Positions 10,001 through 18,398 of a DNA stretch of 64,000 nucleotides are shown in pieces. A model generated the notes under the pieces. The model saw nothing but the letters and a program-made list of their open reading frames with translations. It searched no databases and had not been told where the DNA came from. Source of the stretch: Pseudomonas graminis (lineage in GTDB: Bacteria > Pseudomonadota > Gammaproteobacteria > Pseudomonadales > Pseudomonadaceae); contig NZ_SOCR01000010.1 in the NCBI RefSeq assembly GCF_004364335.1, positions 203,521-267,520 of the forward strand, written 5' to 3'. Numbering within the stretch: the stretch's first letter is position 1; the number at the start of each line of letters is the position of its first letter. The position numbers and the translations under genes were made by a program.

Positions 10001-13000
10001 CAGTGAGGTAAGCCTCGCCATCGCCGCCTTCAGAAACAGGGATGGAGGTGTAGCTGTGGCCGTTGCCATCGCTCAGCACCGCGCCCACTGGAATGCCGCC
10101 CACAATGACCGGTCCGAGGGACTCAGAACCGTCGGTGTCCACCAGTGCAGCGCTCAGGTCCAGCTTGATCGCGGTGTCTTCATCGCCTTGGGCGTTGGTG
10201 ACGGTAACGATCGGGGCATCAGCCACAGGCGTGACGTTGATCGTGCCCGTGGCAGTGTTGCCGGCGGGCAGGTTCTGGTTGTCGACAGCGGTGTAGGTGA
10301 AGTTGGTATCGCCCGCCCAGTTTGCATCCGGCTTGAAGTAGATCGTCGCACCATTGTTGCTGGCAGCAATGTTGGTCAAGTTGGTCAGCGGCTGGGTGCC
10401 GGCAGCGTCGGAGTAGAACGTGCCGTGTGCAGGCGTGTTGACCAGGTTGAAGTGGCCGATAGTGCCGTCCACGTCAGAACCCGTCAGCTTGACGGCAACG
10501 AGTGTGTCTTCGTTGCCCGCACCCGAAGCGGCGTTAACAACCGGCGCATCGTTCACGGCAATGACGTTGATCTGGCTGTCGTGAACGACGGTCTGGTTGT
10601 TGGTGCCGTTGGCATCCACGTCGGTCACGGCGATGGTCACACCGCGCGGAGCGGTGCTCGGGTTCTCGCTGTTGTCGGCGTAGGTGATCGACTTGATCAG
10701 GGTTTCGTAGTTGGCAACCGAAGCTTTGCCGGTCAAGTCGATGACGATGTTGCCGTTGGCGTCATTGCTCAGCTTGTAGCTGATACCCAGATCGGTGGTG
10801 CCGGTGGTGCCATCGGTGCCGCCTTTGTAGTACTGGGAAACGATCAGGTCTTCGCCTTTGATGCCGGTCAGCGTGATTTTCGCGCTGCTCAGCTCAGTGC
10901 TGTCGACATCAGCGATGCTGAAGTCTTTGACGATCGCGATCGGTGCACCGTTTTCGGTGTAGGTGATGCTGCCGAAGTTGACCACCGGCGCGTCGTTCAC
11001 AGGCGTAACGGTGATGGTGCCGGTTGCCGGGGTGGTGGAAGCCGTGCCCTGGTTGTCGACGGCGGTATACGTGAACGGCGTGCTGCCATTCCAGTTGGCG
11101 TCCGGCTTGAAGTAGATCGTCGCGCCATTGTTGGTCGCGGTGATGTCGCTCAAGTTGGTCAGCGGCTGGGTGCCTGCGGCGTCGGAGTAGAACGTGCCGT
11201 TGGCAGGCGTGTTGACCAGGGTGAAGTGGTCAATGGTGCCGTCGACGTCAGAGCCGGTCAATTTGACGGCAACGAGCGTGTCTTCGCTGCCATTGCCTGT
11301 GGTCGTATTGACCACTGGCGCATCGTTTACTGACGCGACGTTGACAGTGAGGGGCACAGTCGTGGTTGCCGACTGGCCGGTCAGCTCAGTGGACGTCGAA
11401 CTCACTTGCAGGTTGATCGAGCCGTTGAAGTCTTTCGGCGGCGTGATGGTCAGGGTGCTCAGGTTCCAGCCAGTAAGGTAAGCCTCGCCATCGCCGCCTT
11501 CAGAAACAGGGATGGAGGTGTAGCTGTGGCCGTTGCCATCGCTCAGCACCGCGCCCACTGGAATGCCACCCACAATGACCGGTCCGAGGGACTCAGAACC
11601 GTCGGTGTCGACCAGTGCCGCGCTCAGGTCCAGCTTGATCGCGGTGTCTTCATCGCCCTGGGCGTTGGTGACGCTGACGATCGGGGCATCAGCCACTGGC
11701 GTGACGTTGATCGTGCCCGTGGCGGTGTTGCCGGCTGGCAGGTTCTGGTTGTCGACCGCGGTGTAGGTGAAGTTGGTGTCGCCCGCCCAGTTTGCATCCG
11801 GCTTGAAGTAGATCGTCGCACCATTGTTGCTGGCGGCGATGTTGGTCAAGTTGGTCAGCGGCTGGGTGCCGGCAGCGTCCGAGTAGAAGGTGCCGTGTGC
11901 AGGCGCACTGACCAGGTTGAAGTGGCCAATGGTGCCGTCGACGTCAGCGCCGGTCAGCTTGACCGCGATGGTGGTGTCTTCGTTGCCCGAACCCGAGGCG
12001 GCGTTGACTACCGGCGCGTCGTTGACCGCAGTCACGTCGATTTGACCGGTGGCACTGCCCGACAGGTTGTTGGTGCCATTGGCATCAACGTCGGTCACTT
12101 CGATGGTCACGCCACGTGGCGTGGTGCTCGGGTTATCGCTGCTGTTGGCGTAGGTGATCGAGTTAATCAGCGTGGTGTAGTCAGCGATGGACGCCTTGCC
12201 GGTCAGGTCGATAACGATGTTGCCGTTGGCGTCGTTGCTCAGCTTGTAGCTGATACCCAGATCGGTGGTACCGGTGGTGCCGTCGGTGCCGCCTTTGTAG
12301 TACTGGGAAACGATCAGGTCTTCAGCCTGAATGCCGGTCAGCGTGATCTTCGCGCTGCTCAATTGAGCGCTGTCGACGTCACCGATCTGCAGGTTGCTGA
12401 CCAACGCCTGAGGTGCGCCGTTTTCGACGTAGTCAGGGTTGGTGAAGGTTACGGTTGGCGCGTCGTTGACCGGGCCGACGCTCACGGTCAGGGACTGGGT
12501 CGTGGTGGCCGAATCCTTGTTGGCGCTTTCGGTCGACGTCGAGCTCACTTGCAGGGTGATCGGGCCGTTGAAGTCTTTCGGCGGCGTGATCGTCAGGTTG
12601 GTCAGGTCCCAGCCATTGATGTAGACCGCGCCATCGCCTGTCGGGATCGAGGTGTAGCTGTGGGTGCCGTCAGTCAGCACGGCGCCCACTGGAATACCGG
12701 ACACGACGAACGGGCCCAGGGATTCCGAACCATCGGTGTCCACCAGCGCGGTGCTTACGTTCAGCTTGATCGCGGAGTCTTCACTACCTTGGGCGTCAGC
12801 GACGGTGACGATCGGGGCATCGGCCACCGGCGTCACGTTGATGATGCCGTTCGCTGGCGCGCCGGCTGGCAGGTTCTGATTGTCGACAGCGGTGTAGGTG
12901 AAGCTGGTGTCACCGGCCCAGTTGGCGTCCGGCTTGAAGTAGATCGTCGCACTGTTGTTGCTAGCGGCGATGTTGCTGAGGTTGGTCAGCGCCTGGGTAC

Positions 13001-16000
13001 CGGCGGCATCGGCGTAGAACGTGCCGTGCTCGGCCATGGTGGCCAGGTTGAAGTGGTCAATGGTGCCGTCGACATCAGCGCCGGTCAGCTTGACCGCAAT
13101 GGCGGTGTCTTCGTTGCCCTGGCCCAATGCCGCGTTGACGGTCGGAGCGTCGTTGACGGCAATCACGTTGATCTGGCCGTCGTGCACGGCGGTCAGGTTA
13201 GTGGTGCCGTTGGCGTCCAGATCGGTGACGGAAATGCTCACGCCACGCGGTACGGTGCTCGGGTTTTCGCTGTTGTCGGCGTAAGTCAGCGACTTGATCA
13301 GGGTTTCATAGTTGGCGACCGAGGCATTGCCCGTCAGGTCGATCACGATGTTGCCGTTGGCGTCGTTGCTCAGGGTGTAGGTGATGCCCAGGTCGGTAAC
13401 ACCGGTGGTGCCGCCTTTGTAGTACTGGGACACAACCAGGTCTTCAGCCTGAATGCCGGTCAGCGTGATCTTCGCGCTGCTCAGCTGCGTGCTGTCGATG
13501 TCGGTGATGCTGAAGTTGTTGACCAGCGCGATCGGCGCACCGTTTTCGGTGTAGGTCACGCTGTCGAAGTTGACCGCCGGGCCGTCGTTCACTGGCGTCA
13601 CATTGACGACCAGAGACTGTGTCGTGGTGGCCGAATCCTTGTTGGCGCCTTCGGTCGACGTCGAGCTCACTTGCAGGGTGATCGGGCCGTTGAAGTCTTT
13701 CGGCGGGGTGATGGTCAGGTTGGTCAAATCCCAACCATTGATGTAGACCGCGCCGTCGCCGGTCGGAATCGAGGTGTAGCTGTGGGTGCCATCCGTCAGC
13801 ACGGCGCCGACCGGAATGCCGGACACGATGAACGGGCCCAGGGATTCCGAGCCATCGGTGTCGACCAATGCGGTGCCGACGTTGATCTTGATCGCGGAGT
13901 CTTCGTTACCTTGCGCGTCGGCAACGGTAACGATCGGCGCATCGGCCACTGGCGTGACGTTGATGATGCCGTTGGCTGGCGCGCCAGCGGTCTGACCCTG
14001 ATTGTCCACAGCGGTGTAGGTGAAGCTGGTGTCGCCCGCCCAGTTGGCGTTCGGCTTGAAGTAGATCGTCGCGCTGTTGGCGGTGGCGGCGATGTTGCTG
14101 AGGTTGGTCAGCGCCTGGGTACCGGCAGCATCGGCATAGAAGGTGCCGTTGGCCGCCAGGGTGACCAGGTTGAAGTGGTCGATGGTGCCGTCGACGTCAG
14201 CGCCGGTCAGCTTGACCGCAATGGCGGTGTCTTCGTCGCCTCTGCCCGATGCGTCGGTGACGGTCGGTGCATCGTTGACCGGGGTGATGTCGACTTCGCC
14301 GGTGGCGCTGCCCGTCAGGTTGTTGGTGCCGTGGGTGTCCACGTCCGTCACTTCGATTGTCACGCCGCGTGGGGTGGTAATCGGGGCATCACTGCTGTTG
14401 GCGTAAGTGATCGAGTTGATCAGGGTGGTGTAGTCGGCGATCGAGGCGTTGCCGCTCAACTGAATGACGACGTTACCGCTGGCGTCGTTGCCCAGCGTGT
14501 AGCTGATGCCCGAAGCCGTGGTGCCGGTGTTGCCACCCTGGAAGGACGTCGAAGCGATCAGGTCTTCGGCCTGAACGCCGGTCACGGTGATCTTCGCGCC
14601 GCTCAGCTGGCCGCCGTCGACGTCGCCGATCTGCAGGTTGTTGACCAGTGCCTGAGGAGCGCCGTTTTCGACGTAATCGGTGCTGGTGAACGTGACAGTC
14701 GGGGCGTCGTTGACGGCGACGACGTGCACGATGCTGGTGGCCGGCACGGAATCATTCTGGCCATCGTTGACGGTCACGGTGATGGCGCGATCAACGACGC
14801 TCGGGTCCTGGCTGCCGTTCTGGAAGGTGATCGACTTGATCACGGCTTCGTATTCGGCGGCGGTGGCGGCGCCGGTCAGGGTCAGTACGATCTGGCCGTT
14901 GACGGTGGCGGTGCTGACCGCGATGTTCGCGTTCGGGCTGCCTACCACCAGGGTGTCGGCGTCCTGAGCGTTGGTCAGGGTGACTTTCGCGCCTTGCAGG
15001 GTAGGGCTGTCGGCGTCAGTGACGGTCAACTGGTCGGCGATCGAAACGCCGGCCTGGCCTTCGGTGAAGGTGGTTTCGCTGTTGGTACCGTTACCACCGC
15101 CATTCGGGTCGACAACCGGCAGAGCGTCGTTGTCGATGATCGTGGTGGTGACGCTGCCATTGGTCGCGCTGGCAACGATGTTCTCGAAGTTGCCGCCGGT
15201 GATGGCGCCGATCGCCACGGTGACGTTTTCAACGCCTTCCGGGATCGTGTCATTAAGGGTGTTCAGGTCGAAGGTGACGCTGCTGCTGTTGGCAGGGATC
15301 TTCACGCTGACCACTTGCGTGTAGTCGGTGCCGTTGGTTGCGGTGCCGCTGTACGTCAGGTTGATCGTAACTTCGGTCTGCGCCGGGTTGCTCAGCGTAA
15401 TGGTGTACGTGGCGGCCTGGCCTTCAGTCACCGACTGGGTGCCGGTGATGCTGGCAACGGTGGTGTCGATACTGTCGACGATCTGCACCACAGCCGGCGC
15501 CGTATCAGGCACCAGATTTTCAAAGTTGCCGCCGGTTGCGCCGGTGATCGTGGTGTTGATAACGGTGTCGGTGTTGTAGACGTCATTCGCCGGAGCCGCG
15601 ACGACAACCGAGCCAGTGGACTCGCCCGCACGGATGGTGATGGTCGAACCGTCGGACAGGGTGACGTTGACCGGGGTCTGTGCCGGGTTGGTCAGCGTGG
15701 CGGTGTAAGTAATCGAGGTGCCTTCGACAGACGTCGGCGCAGCGCTGAGGCTGACCGTGGTGGTGTCGATGGTGTCGGTGATGTTAGTCACCGCCGGAGT
15801 CGGATCGGTCGTCACGACCAGACCGCCACCGCCCGTTGTGCCAGTGATCGTGGCGCTGATGACTGAAGGGTCGATGTACGGCGTGTTGATGTCGGCCACT
15901 TGAACAGTGGTCGAGCCGGACGTGTCGCCGCCACGAATCACAATGGTCGAACCGTTGGACAGGGTGATCGTCAGGTCCGACGTCGGGGCCTGAGTGACGT

Positions 16001-16598
16001 TCGCCGTGTAAACCAGCGCGCCACCGGCCTCGGTCAACGTCGGAGTGGCGGTCAGTGTCAGGTTGCCCGTCGGCTGCGGCACGACGGTGTTGCCGTTGCC
16101 GTTGTCGATCGCCAGGCCGTTGCTCAGCGTAGGAGGCGGCGCGGTTGTTGTCCCCAGGCCGTTGGTCGGGAAGCCGATGGTCGGATCCACTTCGCCCGCC
16201 GTCTCGGTGAGCATCACTACACTGTGGCCGCCGCCTGCGTTGCCGCCATCACCTGGCGCTGCCTGCGGACCCGCGGCAGTGGCTTCGAGGTCTTTGGTCG
16301 GGTCGGCGCCGGCCGCGATGGCCTGCTGCAATTCAGCCACTGACGGTGCCGCTTGTGCGGTGGCTTCGGCAAGGTTGGTAGTGGAAGCCGGGGCGTCTGC
16401 GCTCCACTGGCTGTCGCGGCCCATGTCCAGTTGACGGCCGTCAGCAAGCTGCAGCGTGACTGCGCCTCCCGGGCCTGTCAGAACCTGCTCGCCGGTGAAC
16501 AACCGGTCACCCTCGATGAGCACACGACGAATCCCTTCCGGGGAAACTGCGACTACCTGGCCAACAATGCTTTTGACGATGGCAACAACACTGCTCAT
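4050..16598 (-). CDS. lapA: LapA giant RTX adhesin
   Basis: Biofilm adhesin of 4182 residues exported by the LapEBC type I system. The N-terminal retention module (about 1-105) plugs the outer-membrane pore; the LapG target TAAG is at 107-110, so cleavage is expected between Ala108 and Ala109. Next come about three Ig-like/Calx-beta-like units (about 175-490), then a long run of cadherin/VCBS-like units of three interleaved types: roughly nine with NEDTTIAVKLTGSDVDG, six with YTENGAPIA, four with DTDGSESLGP. Two PA14-like segments lie near 2625-2790 and 3330-3490, each containing TADDSLLITV and YYTLDIYHYNQ. A von Willebrand A domain with MIDAS motif DSSGS is near 3690, RTX nonapeptides (GGDGNDILFGD, GGNGNDILIGG) near 3960 and 4020-4075, and the C-terminal secretion signal ends the protein. 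Codon 1 is preceded by GGAGAG. Exact repeat counts are by eye. Confidence 0.97.
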   Translation of the reverse strand: MSSVVAIVKSIVGQVVAVSPEGIRRVLIEGDRLFTGEQVLTGPGGAVTLQLADGRQLDMGRDSQWSADAPASTTNLAEATAQAAPSVAELQQAIAAGADPTKDLEATAAGPQAAPGDGGNAGGGHSVVMLTETAGEVDPTIGFPTNGLGTTTAPPPTLSNGLAIDNGNGNTVVPQPTGNLTLTATPTLTEAGGALVYTANVTQAPTSDLTITLSNGSTIVIRGGDTSGSTTVQVADINTPYIDPSVISATITGTTGGGGLVVTTDPTPAVTNITDTIDTTTVSLSAAPTSVEGTSITYTATLTNPAQTPVNVTLSDGSTITIRAGESTGSVVVAAPANDVYNTDTVINTTITGATGGNFENLVPDTAPAVVQIVDSIDTTVASITGTQSVTEGQAATYTITLSNPAQTEVTINLTYSGTATNGTDYTQVVSVKIPANSSSVTFDLNTLNDTIPEGVENVTVAIGAITGGNFENIVASATNGSVTTTIIDNDALPVVDPNGGGNGTNSETTFTEGQAGVSIADQLTVTDADSPTLQGAKVTLTNAQDADTLVVGSPNANIAVSTATVNGQIVLTLTGAATAAEYEAVIKSITFQNGSQDPSVVDRAITVTVNDGQNDSVPATSIVHVVAVNDAPTVTFTSTDYVENGAPQALVNNLQIGDVDGGQLSGAKITVTGVQAEDLIASTSFQGGNTGTTASGISYTLGNDASGNVVIQLSGNASIADYTTLINSITYANSSDAPITTPRGVTIEVTDVDTHGTNNLTGSATGEVDITPVNDAPTVTDASGRGDEDTAIAVKLTGADVDGTIDHFNLVTLAANGTFYADAAGTQALTNLSNIAATANSATIYFKPNANWAGDTSFTYTAVDNQGQTAGAPANGIINVTPVADAPIVTVADAQGNEDSAIKINVGTALVDTDGSESLGPFIVSGIPVGAVLTDGTHSYTSIPTGDGAVYINGWDLTNLTITPPKDFNGPITLQVSSTSTEGANKDSATTTQSLVVNVTPVNDGPAVNFDSVTYTENGAPIALVNNFSITDIDSTQLSSAKITLTGIQAEDLVVSQYYKGGTTGVTDLGITYTLSNDANGNIVIDLTGNASVANYETLIKSLTYADNSENPSTVPRGVSISVTDLDANGTTNLTAVHDGQINVIAVNDAPTVNAALGQGNEDTAIAVKLTGADVDGTIDHFNLATMAEHGTFYADAAGTQALTNLSNIAASNNSATIYFKPDANWAGDTSFTYTAVDNQNLPAGAPANGIINVTPVADAPIVTVADAQGSEDSAIKLNVSTALVDTDGSESLGPFVVSGIPVGAVLTDGTHSYTSIPTGDGAVYINGWDLTNLTITPPKDFNGPITLQVSSTSTESANKDSATTTQSLTVSVGPVNDAPTVTFTNPDYVENGAPQALVSNLQIGDVDSAQLSSAKITLTGIQAEDLIVSQYYKGGTDGTTGTTDLGISYKLSNDANGNIVIDLTGKASIADYTTLINSITYANSSDNPSTTPRGVTIEVTDVDANGTNNLSGSATGQIDVTAVNDAPVVNAASGSGNEDTTIAVKLTGADVDGTIGHFNLVSAPAHGTFYSDAAGTQPLTNLTNIAASNNGATIYFKPDANWAGDTNFTYTAVDNQNLPAGNTATGTINVTPVADAPIVSVTNAQGDEDTAIKLDLSAALVDTDGSESLGPVIVGGIPVGAVLSDGNGHSYTSIPVSEGGDGEAYLTGWNLSTLTITPPKDFNGSINLQVSSTSTELTGQSATTTVPLTVNVASVNDAPVVNTTTGNGSEDTLVAVKLTGSDVDGTIDHFTLVNTPANGTFYSDAAGTQPLTNLSDITATNNGATIYFKPDANWNGSTPFTYTAVDNQGTASTTPATGTITVTPVNDAPVVNFGSITYTENGAPIAIVKDFSIADVDSTELSSAKITLTGIKGEDLIVSQYYKGGTDGTTGTTDLGISYKLSNDANGNIVIDLTGKASVANYETLIKSITYADNSENPSTAPRGVTIAVTDVDANGTNNQTVVHDSQINVIAVNDAPVVNAASGAGNEDTLVAVKLTGSDVDGTIGHFNLVNTPAHGTFYSDAAGTQPLTNLTNIAASNNGATIYFKPDANWAGDTNFTYTAVDNQNLPAGNTATGTINVTPVADAPIVTVTNAQGDEDTAIKLDLSAALVDTDGSESLGPVIVGGIPVGAVLSDGNGHSYTSIPVSEGGDGEAYLTGWNLSTLTITPPKDFNGSINLQVSSTSTEGANKDSATTTQSLTVNVASVNDAPLVNTATGNGNEDTLVAVKLTGSDVDGTIDHFTLVNTPANGTFYSDAAGTQPLTNLNDITATNNGATIYFKPDANWNGSTPFTYTAVDNQGTASTTPATGTITVTPVNDAPVVNFGSITYTENGAPIAIVKDFSITDVDSTELSSAKITLTGIKGEDLIVSQYYKGGTDGTTGTTDLGISYKLSNDANGNIVIDLTGKASVANYETLIKSITYADNSNNPSTAPRGVTIAVTDVDANGTNNQTVVHDSQINVIAVNDAPVTKSASATGDEDNTVAVKLTGTDVDGTVDHFNLVNLGQHGTFYADAAGTQALDGTSVIKATGNSATVFFKPDGDWSGSTQFTYTAVDNQGKADTTPANGTINVAPVADQPLITLGSGIVQSTGLVKDVYVGTLSNMGTDGKGANEATLKAGFNTTVEPTAHSVATAAQDSSVAAGTGVKLSGLIYLEAGHTYNFTGTADDSLLITVGGQTAATATIGESGVVQNVGAGFVPSASGYYTLDIYHYNQDGPGNYNIGLTDTNNSTNVAQNVALDGSDVLLFASVDDLKASGLNVSPLHEGKAGGGEGYYTAYELNHGTEGSAIKLSPVSAVFGDSLDGSETHVTTLSGGAPAGSILTDAAGHSATVTTHAENGKTVMDTIDVSNFDLSTLSITTPKVFSGTFSLNITATATEATIPGVPSAVASASDSKAITVTVDAWNDAPTVNTASGQGNEDTTIAVTLTGSDADGTIDHFNLVDVPAHGTFYSDAAGTQPLTNLNDITATNNGATIYFKPDANWNGSTPFTYTAVDNQGLQAATTGTGSINVTAVNDAPVVNFGSITYTENGAATPIVNNFSITDVDSTQLSSAKITLTGIKGEDLIVSQYYKGGTDGTTGTTDLGISYKLSNDANGNIVIDLTGKASVANYETLIKSITYADNSENPSTAPRGVTIAVTDADANGSNNQTVVHNSQINVIAVNDAPVTKAASATGNEDTTIAVKLTGSDVDGAIDHFNLVDMAAHGTFYADAAGKVALTSLSNIAAVGNAATVYFKPAADWAGSTSFTYKAVDDQGLASSVKATGTINVAPVADQPLVTLGTGVVQSTGLVKDVYVGTLTNMGTNGQGANEATIKAGFNTTVASTTHTVAAAAQDASVAVGTGTKLSGLVYMEAGHTYTFSGTADDSLLITVAGQTAANATWGAGGKIQSAGFTPTESGYYTLDIYHYNQAGPGNYSINLVDKTLSTGATQTVALNSTNVLLFATVDDLKASGLNVSSLHEGTVGSGEGYYTGYELNHGTEGTAIKLSPVKAVFGDSLDGSETHVTTLSGGAPAGSVLTDAAGHTATVTTHVENGKTVMDTINVSPFDLSTLSITTPDYFSGKFTLNVTATATEATVPGVPSAVASASDSKAITVTVESQTYTSSEGLAGSDPTPITGTTGGDIIVGDVSGTTIVQGKSYNIAFIVDSSGSMGKSLDTAKTQLQSVFEKLANGAQTANAGKINVLLVDFDTNVRSTVSVDMSDKAAALKTLAAALATMTSGGTTNYEDAFKTTANWFAGLNSTNPTGENRTYFITDGEPNVYQNTSTVLGTVSGTTITLATALDSWHLGSTYTVNGKVAIDTVGHVYSYASNSNGALVGTLASHADGKGGQEYSLNSPETNGSSVVLAEADTGYALLLKQSPTIEAIGLSSAVKTSTLDHYDSDGHAQTNVNADDLAKAVLGDQKDIAPGSDTLNGGDGNDILFGDLITYNTQGGITALKAFAADTLHVNVSTIDDKTLHSFVTNNLDAVAHLSNSSSTSQDGNDTLLGGNGNDILFGQGGDDILNGGNGNDILIGGKGNDILTGGAGTDTFAWKAGDTNSGGFDVIKDFNKGEGDRIDLRDLLQGEDTDTLSKYLQVTNDGRDTILQVSTTGQFASNVTAAAAATTADVHIKVEGVTWSNAMVNSLVSGADPTIKVDHH

Positions 16599-16999
16599 GG
16601 GGGGGACTCTCCGAAATTACCGTTCAGTTGGTATCCATCATGCCGACCGGCCTTAACTAACGCCGCTTCATACTGGAATACGTAAAGATTTGCATTTGTT
16701 TCGATGCCGGATAACAACTTAGGGAACTAATTAAGTTGCACGTAATCTGGCGTCAATTTATCAACAGCAGGTCGGCACAGGAATTAACTTTCTGCCAAAG
16801 TATTGACCTATTCGGCGACATCCTAAACAATCGCTTCCGTAATGTCACATTGATATTTGATGAGATCGCGGATTTCTGCAGTGTGATCGCAAGCGCCCTT
16901 CAGAACACTCTCGAAACGCTCACTTTCAATGGCCATTTTTACGATGCGGCAGTGTGTATTGCTGCATTTTGAACAAGTACGTTCTCGGGAATCACCAAA
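16599..16999. promoter_or_regulatory. Divergent lapA / lapE control region with a FleQ-like site
   Basis: This 401-base gap is noticeably richer in A+T than the flanking genes and must carry both the leftward lapA promoter and the rightward lapEBC promoter. GTCAATTTATCAAC at 16752-16765 matches 12 of 14 positions of the FleQ box written as GTCAATTTATTGAC; FleQ is a known c-di-GMP-responsive regulator of lap genes in Pseudomonas. A second ATTGAC half-site lies at 16802-16807. Open frames in this gap have no ribosome-binding site or family resemblance and are not called. Confidence 0.55.
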
Positions 17000-18349
17000 A
17001 TGCGTAAGCACCTTTACACTGCTGTACCCCTTATCCTTTGTGCCGGCTTCGTCCAGGCCCAGACGCTGCAGTCCGCCATGCAAAAAGCCATGGACGAGCA
17101 TCCCGAGGTGCAGGCCGGCATCAATGCCCGTATCGCCCAGGACTACGCACTACGTGCTGCAAAAGGCGGCTACCTGCCGCGTGTCGACGTCACGGCGGGC
17201 TACGGCCGGGCCGGTTCCGATACGCCAAGCACTCGTGCCTCGACCGGCCGTCACGATTACCAGACGCTGGACCGCGGCGAGTCAGCAATCCGTCTTCAGC
17301 AAATGCTGTTTGACGGCTATGCAACAAGTAACGAAGTTGCGCGTCAACAAGCCACCGCCAATTCCCGGGCCTACTCGCTGTTAAATACAACCGAACGTAC
17401 CGCTTTGACTGTTGCACAGGTCTATCTGGATGTTCTTACTCAACGTGAAATGGTTCGGCTGGCCGAAGAAAACCTGAAGAGTCACGAACGTATTTACGAC
17501 CAAATCAAACTGCGCACTTCCCGCGGTGTAGGTCGTATGGCCGATATGGACCAGGCCGATGCCCGTCTGGCACAGGCTCGTAACAACCTGATCACCGAAC
17601 AAACCAACCTGGCCGACGCCCAAACCAATTACTTGAGCGCCGTTGGTCTGGAAGCTGATCAACTTGAAGCACCGTCGCCGTTCGCGATGATGCCTGCCGA
17701 TCTCAACGAAGCCCGCCGCCAGATGCTGGAGAACAGCCCGGTGCTGCGCTCGGCCGAAGCCGACATCGTGGCTGCTGAAAAGCAGTACACCTCCGCGCAG
17801 TCCAATTACTACCCGCGTTTCGATGCAGAACTGGGCCGTAATGCCGATAACAACATTGGCGGCGACGAAGGCCACAACAATGGCTGGGAAGCCATGGTGC
17901 GCATGCGCTTTAACCTGTACGCCGGTGGTAGCAACAAGGCTGACTTGCAATCCAAGTCGTACCTGTCGAGCCAGGCACTGGATATCCGCAACAACGCGCT
18001 GCGTCAGTTGAACGAAGAACTGGGCCTGGCCTGGAACGCCTACAACAACGCCAACGCCCAAGTGCCGATCGCTCAGCAGTACGTCGAGCGAGCCAACAGC
18101 GTGCGTACCTCGTACCAGCAGCAATTCAGCCTGGGAGAGCGTACCCTGCTCGACCTTCTCGACAGCGAGAACGAGTTGTTCACCGCGCAACAGCGTCTGG
18201 TGCAACTGAAAAACCTGCAGACGTACACCCAATACCGCATCAAGGCGGACATGGGCACATTGCTAAAAAGCCAGGGCGTTGTGGCCCCGATGGCATCGGT
18301 TGTGCAGAACGATGTGAAACCGACAGTTCAGCTGCCGGGCATGAACTGA
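17000..18349 (+). CDS. lapE: LapE, TolC-family outer-membrane pore
   Basis: Outer-membrane component of the LapA type I secretion system, 449 residues, the normal size for TolC relatives. A signal peptide (MRKHLYTAVPLILCAGFVQA) is followed by two related halves of the outer-membrane efflux protein fold, with conserved GYGRAG, QMLFDGYAT, YLDVLTQREM, RMRFNLYAGG and GERTLLDLLDSENEL. LapA is thought to remain threaded in this pore through its retention module until LapG cuts it. The ATG at 17000 begins the signal peptide. It is the first gene of the lapE-lapB-lapC run, transcribed away from lapA. Confidence 0.95.
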   Translation: MRKHLYTAVPLILCAGFVQAQTLQSAMQKAMDEHPEVQAGINARIAQDYALRAAKGGYLPRVDVTAGYGRAGSDTPSTRASTGRHDYQTLDRGESAIRLQQMLFDGYATSNEVARQQATANSRAYSLLNTTERTALTVAQVYLDVLTQREMVRLAEENLKSHERIYDQIKLRTSRGVGRMADMDQADARLAQARNNLITEQTNLADAQTNYLSAVGLEADQLEAPSPFAMMPADLNEARRQMLENSPVLRSAEADIVAAEKQYTSAQSNYYPRFDAELGRNADNNIGGDEGHNNGWEAMVRMRFNLYAGGSNKADLQSKSYLSSQALDIRNNALRQLNEELGLAWNAYNNANAQVPIAQQYVERANSVRTSYQQQFSLGERTLLDLLDSENELFTAQQRLVQLKNLQTYTQYRIKADMGTLLKSQGVVAPMASVVQNDVKPTVQLPGMN

Positions 18350-18398
18350 TTCTTGACGGAGTCAGCTTCTTTTAACCGTTAAGAAAGAGAGTGTCAGC

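Noticed and set aside
11406..15866. A 1486-codon open frame on the plus strand, and similar ones at 6858-9059 and 9936-11333
   Set aside because: They are the antisense of lapA, whose repeats and GC bias keep stops out of the opposite frame. The translations are Val/Gly/Arg-rich repeats of lapA periodicity with no start signals.
16736..17101. Small open frames on both strands between lapA and lapE
   Set aside because: No ribosome-binding site or family resemblance; one runs into lapE antisense. The region is better explained as a divergent control region.
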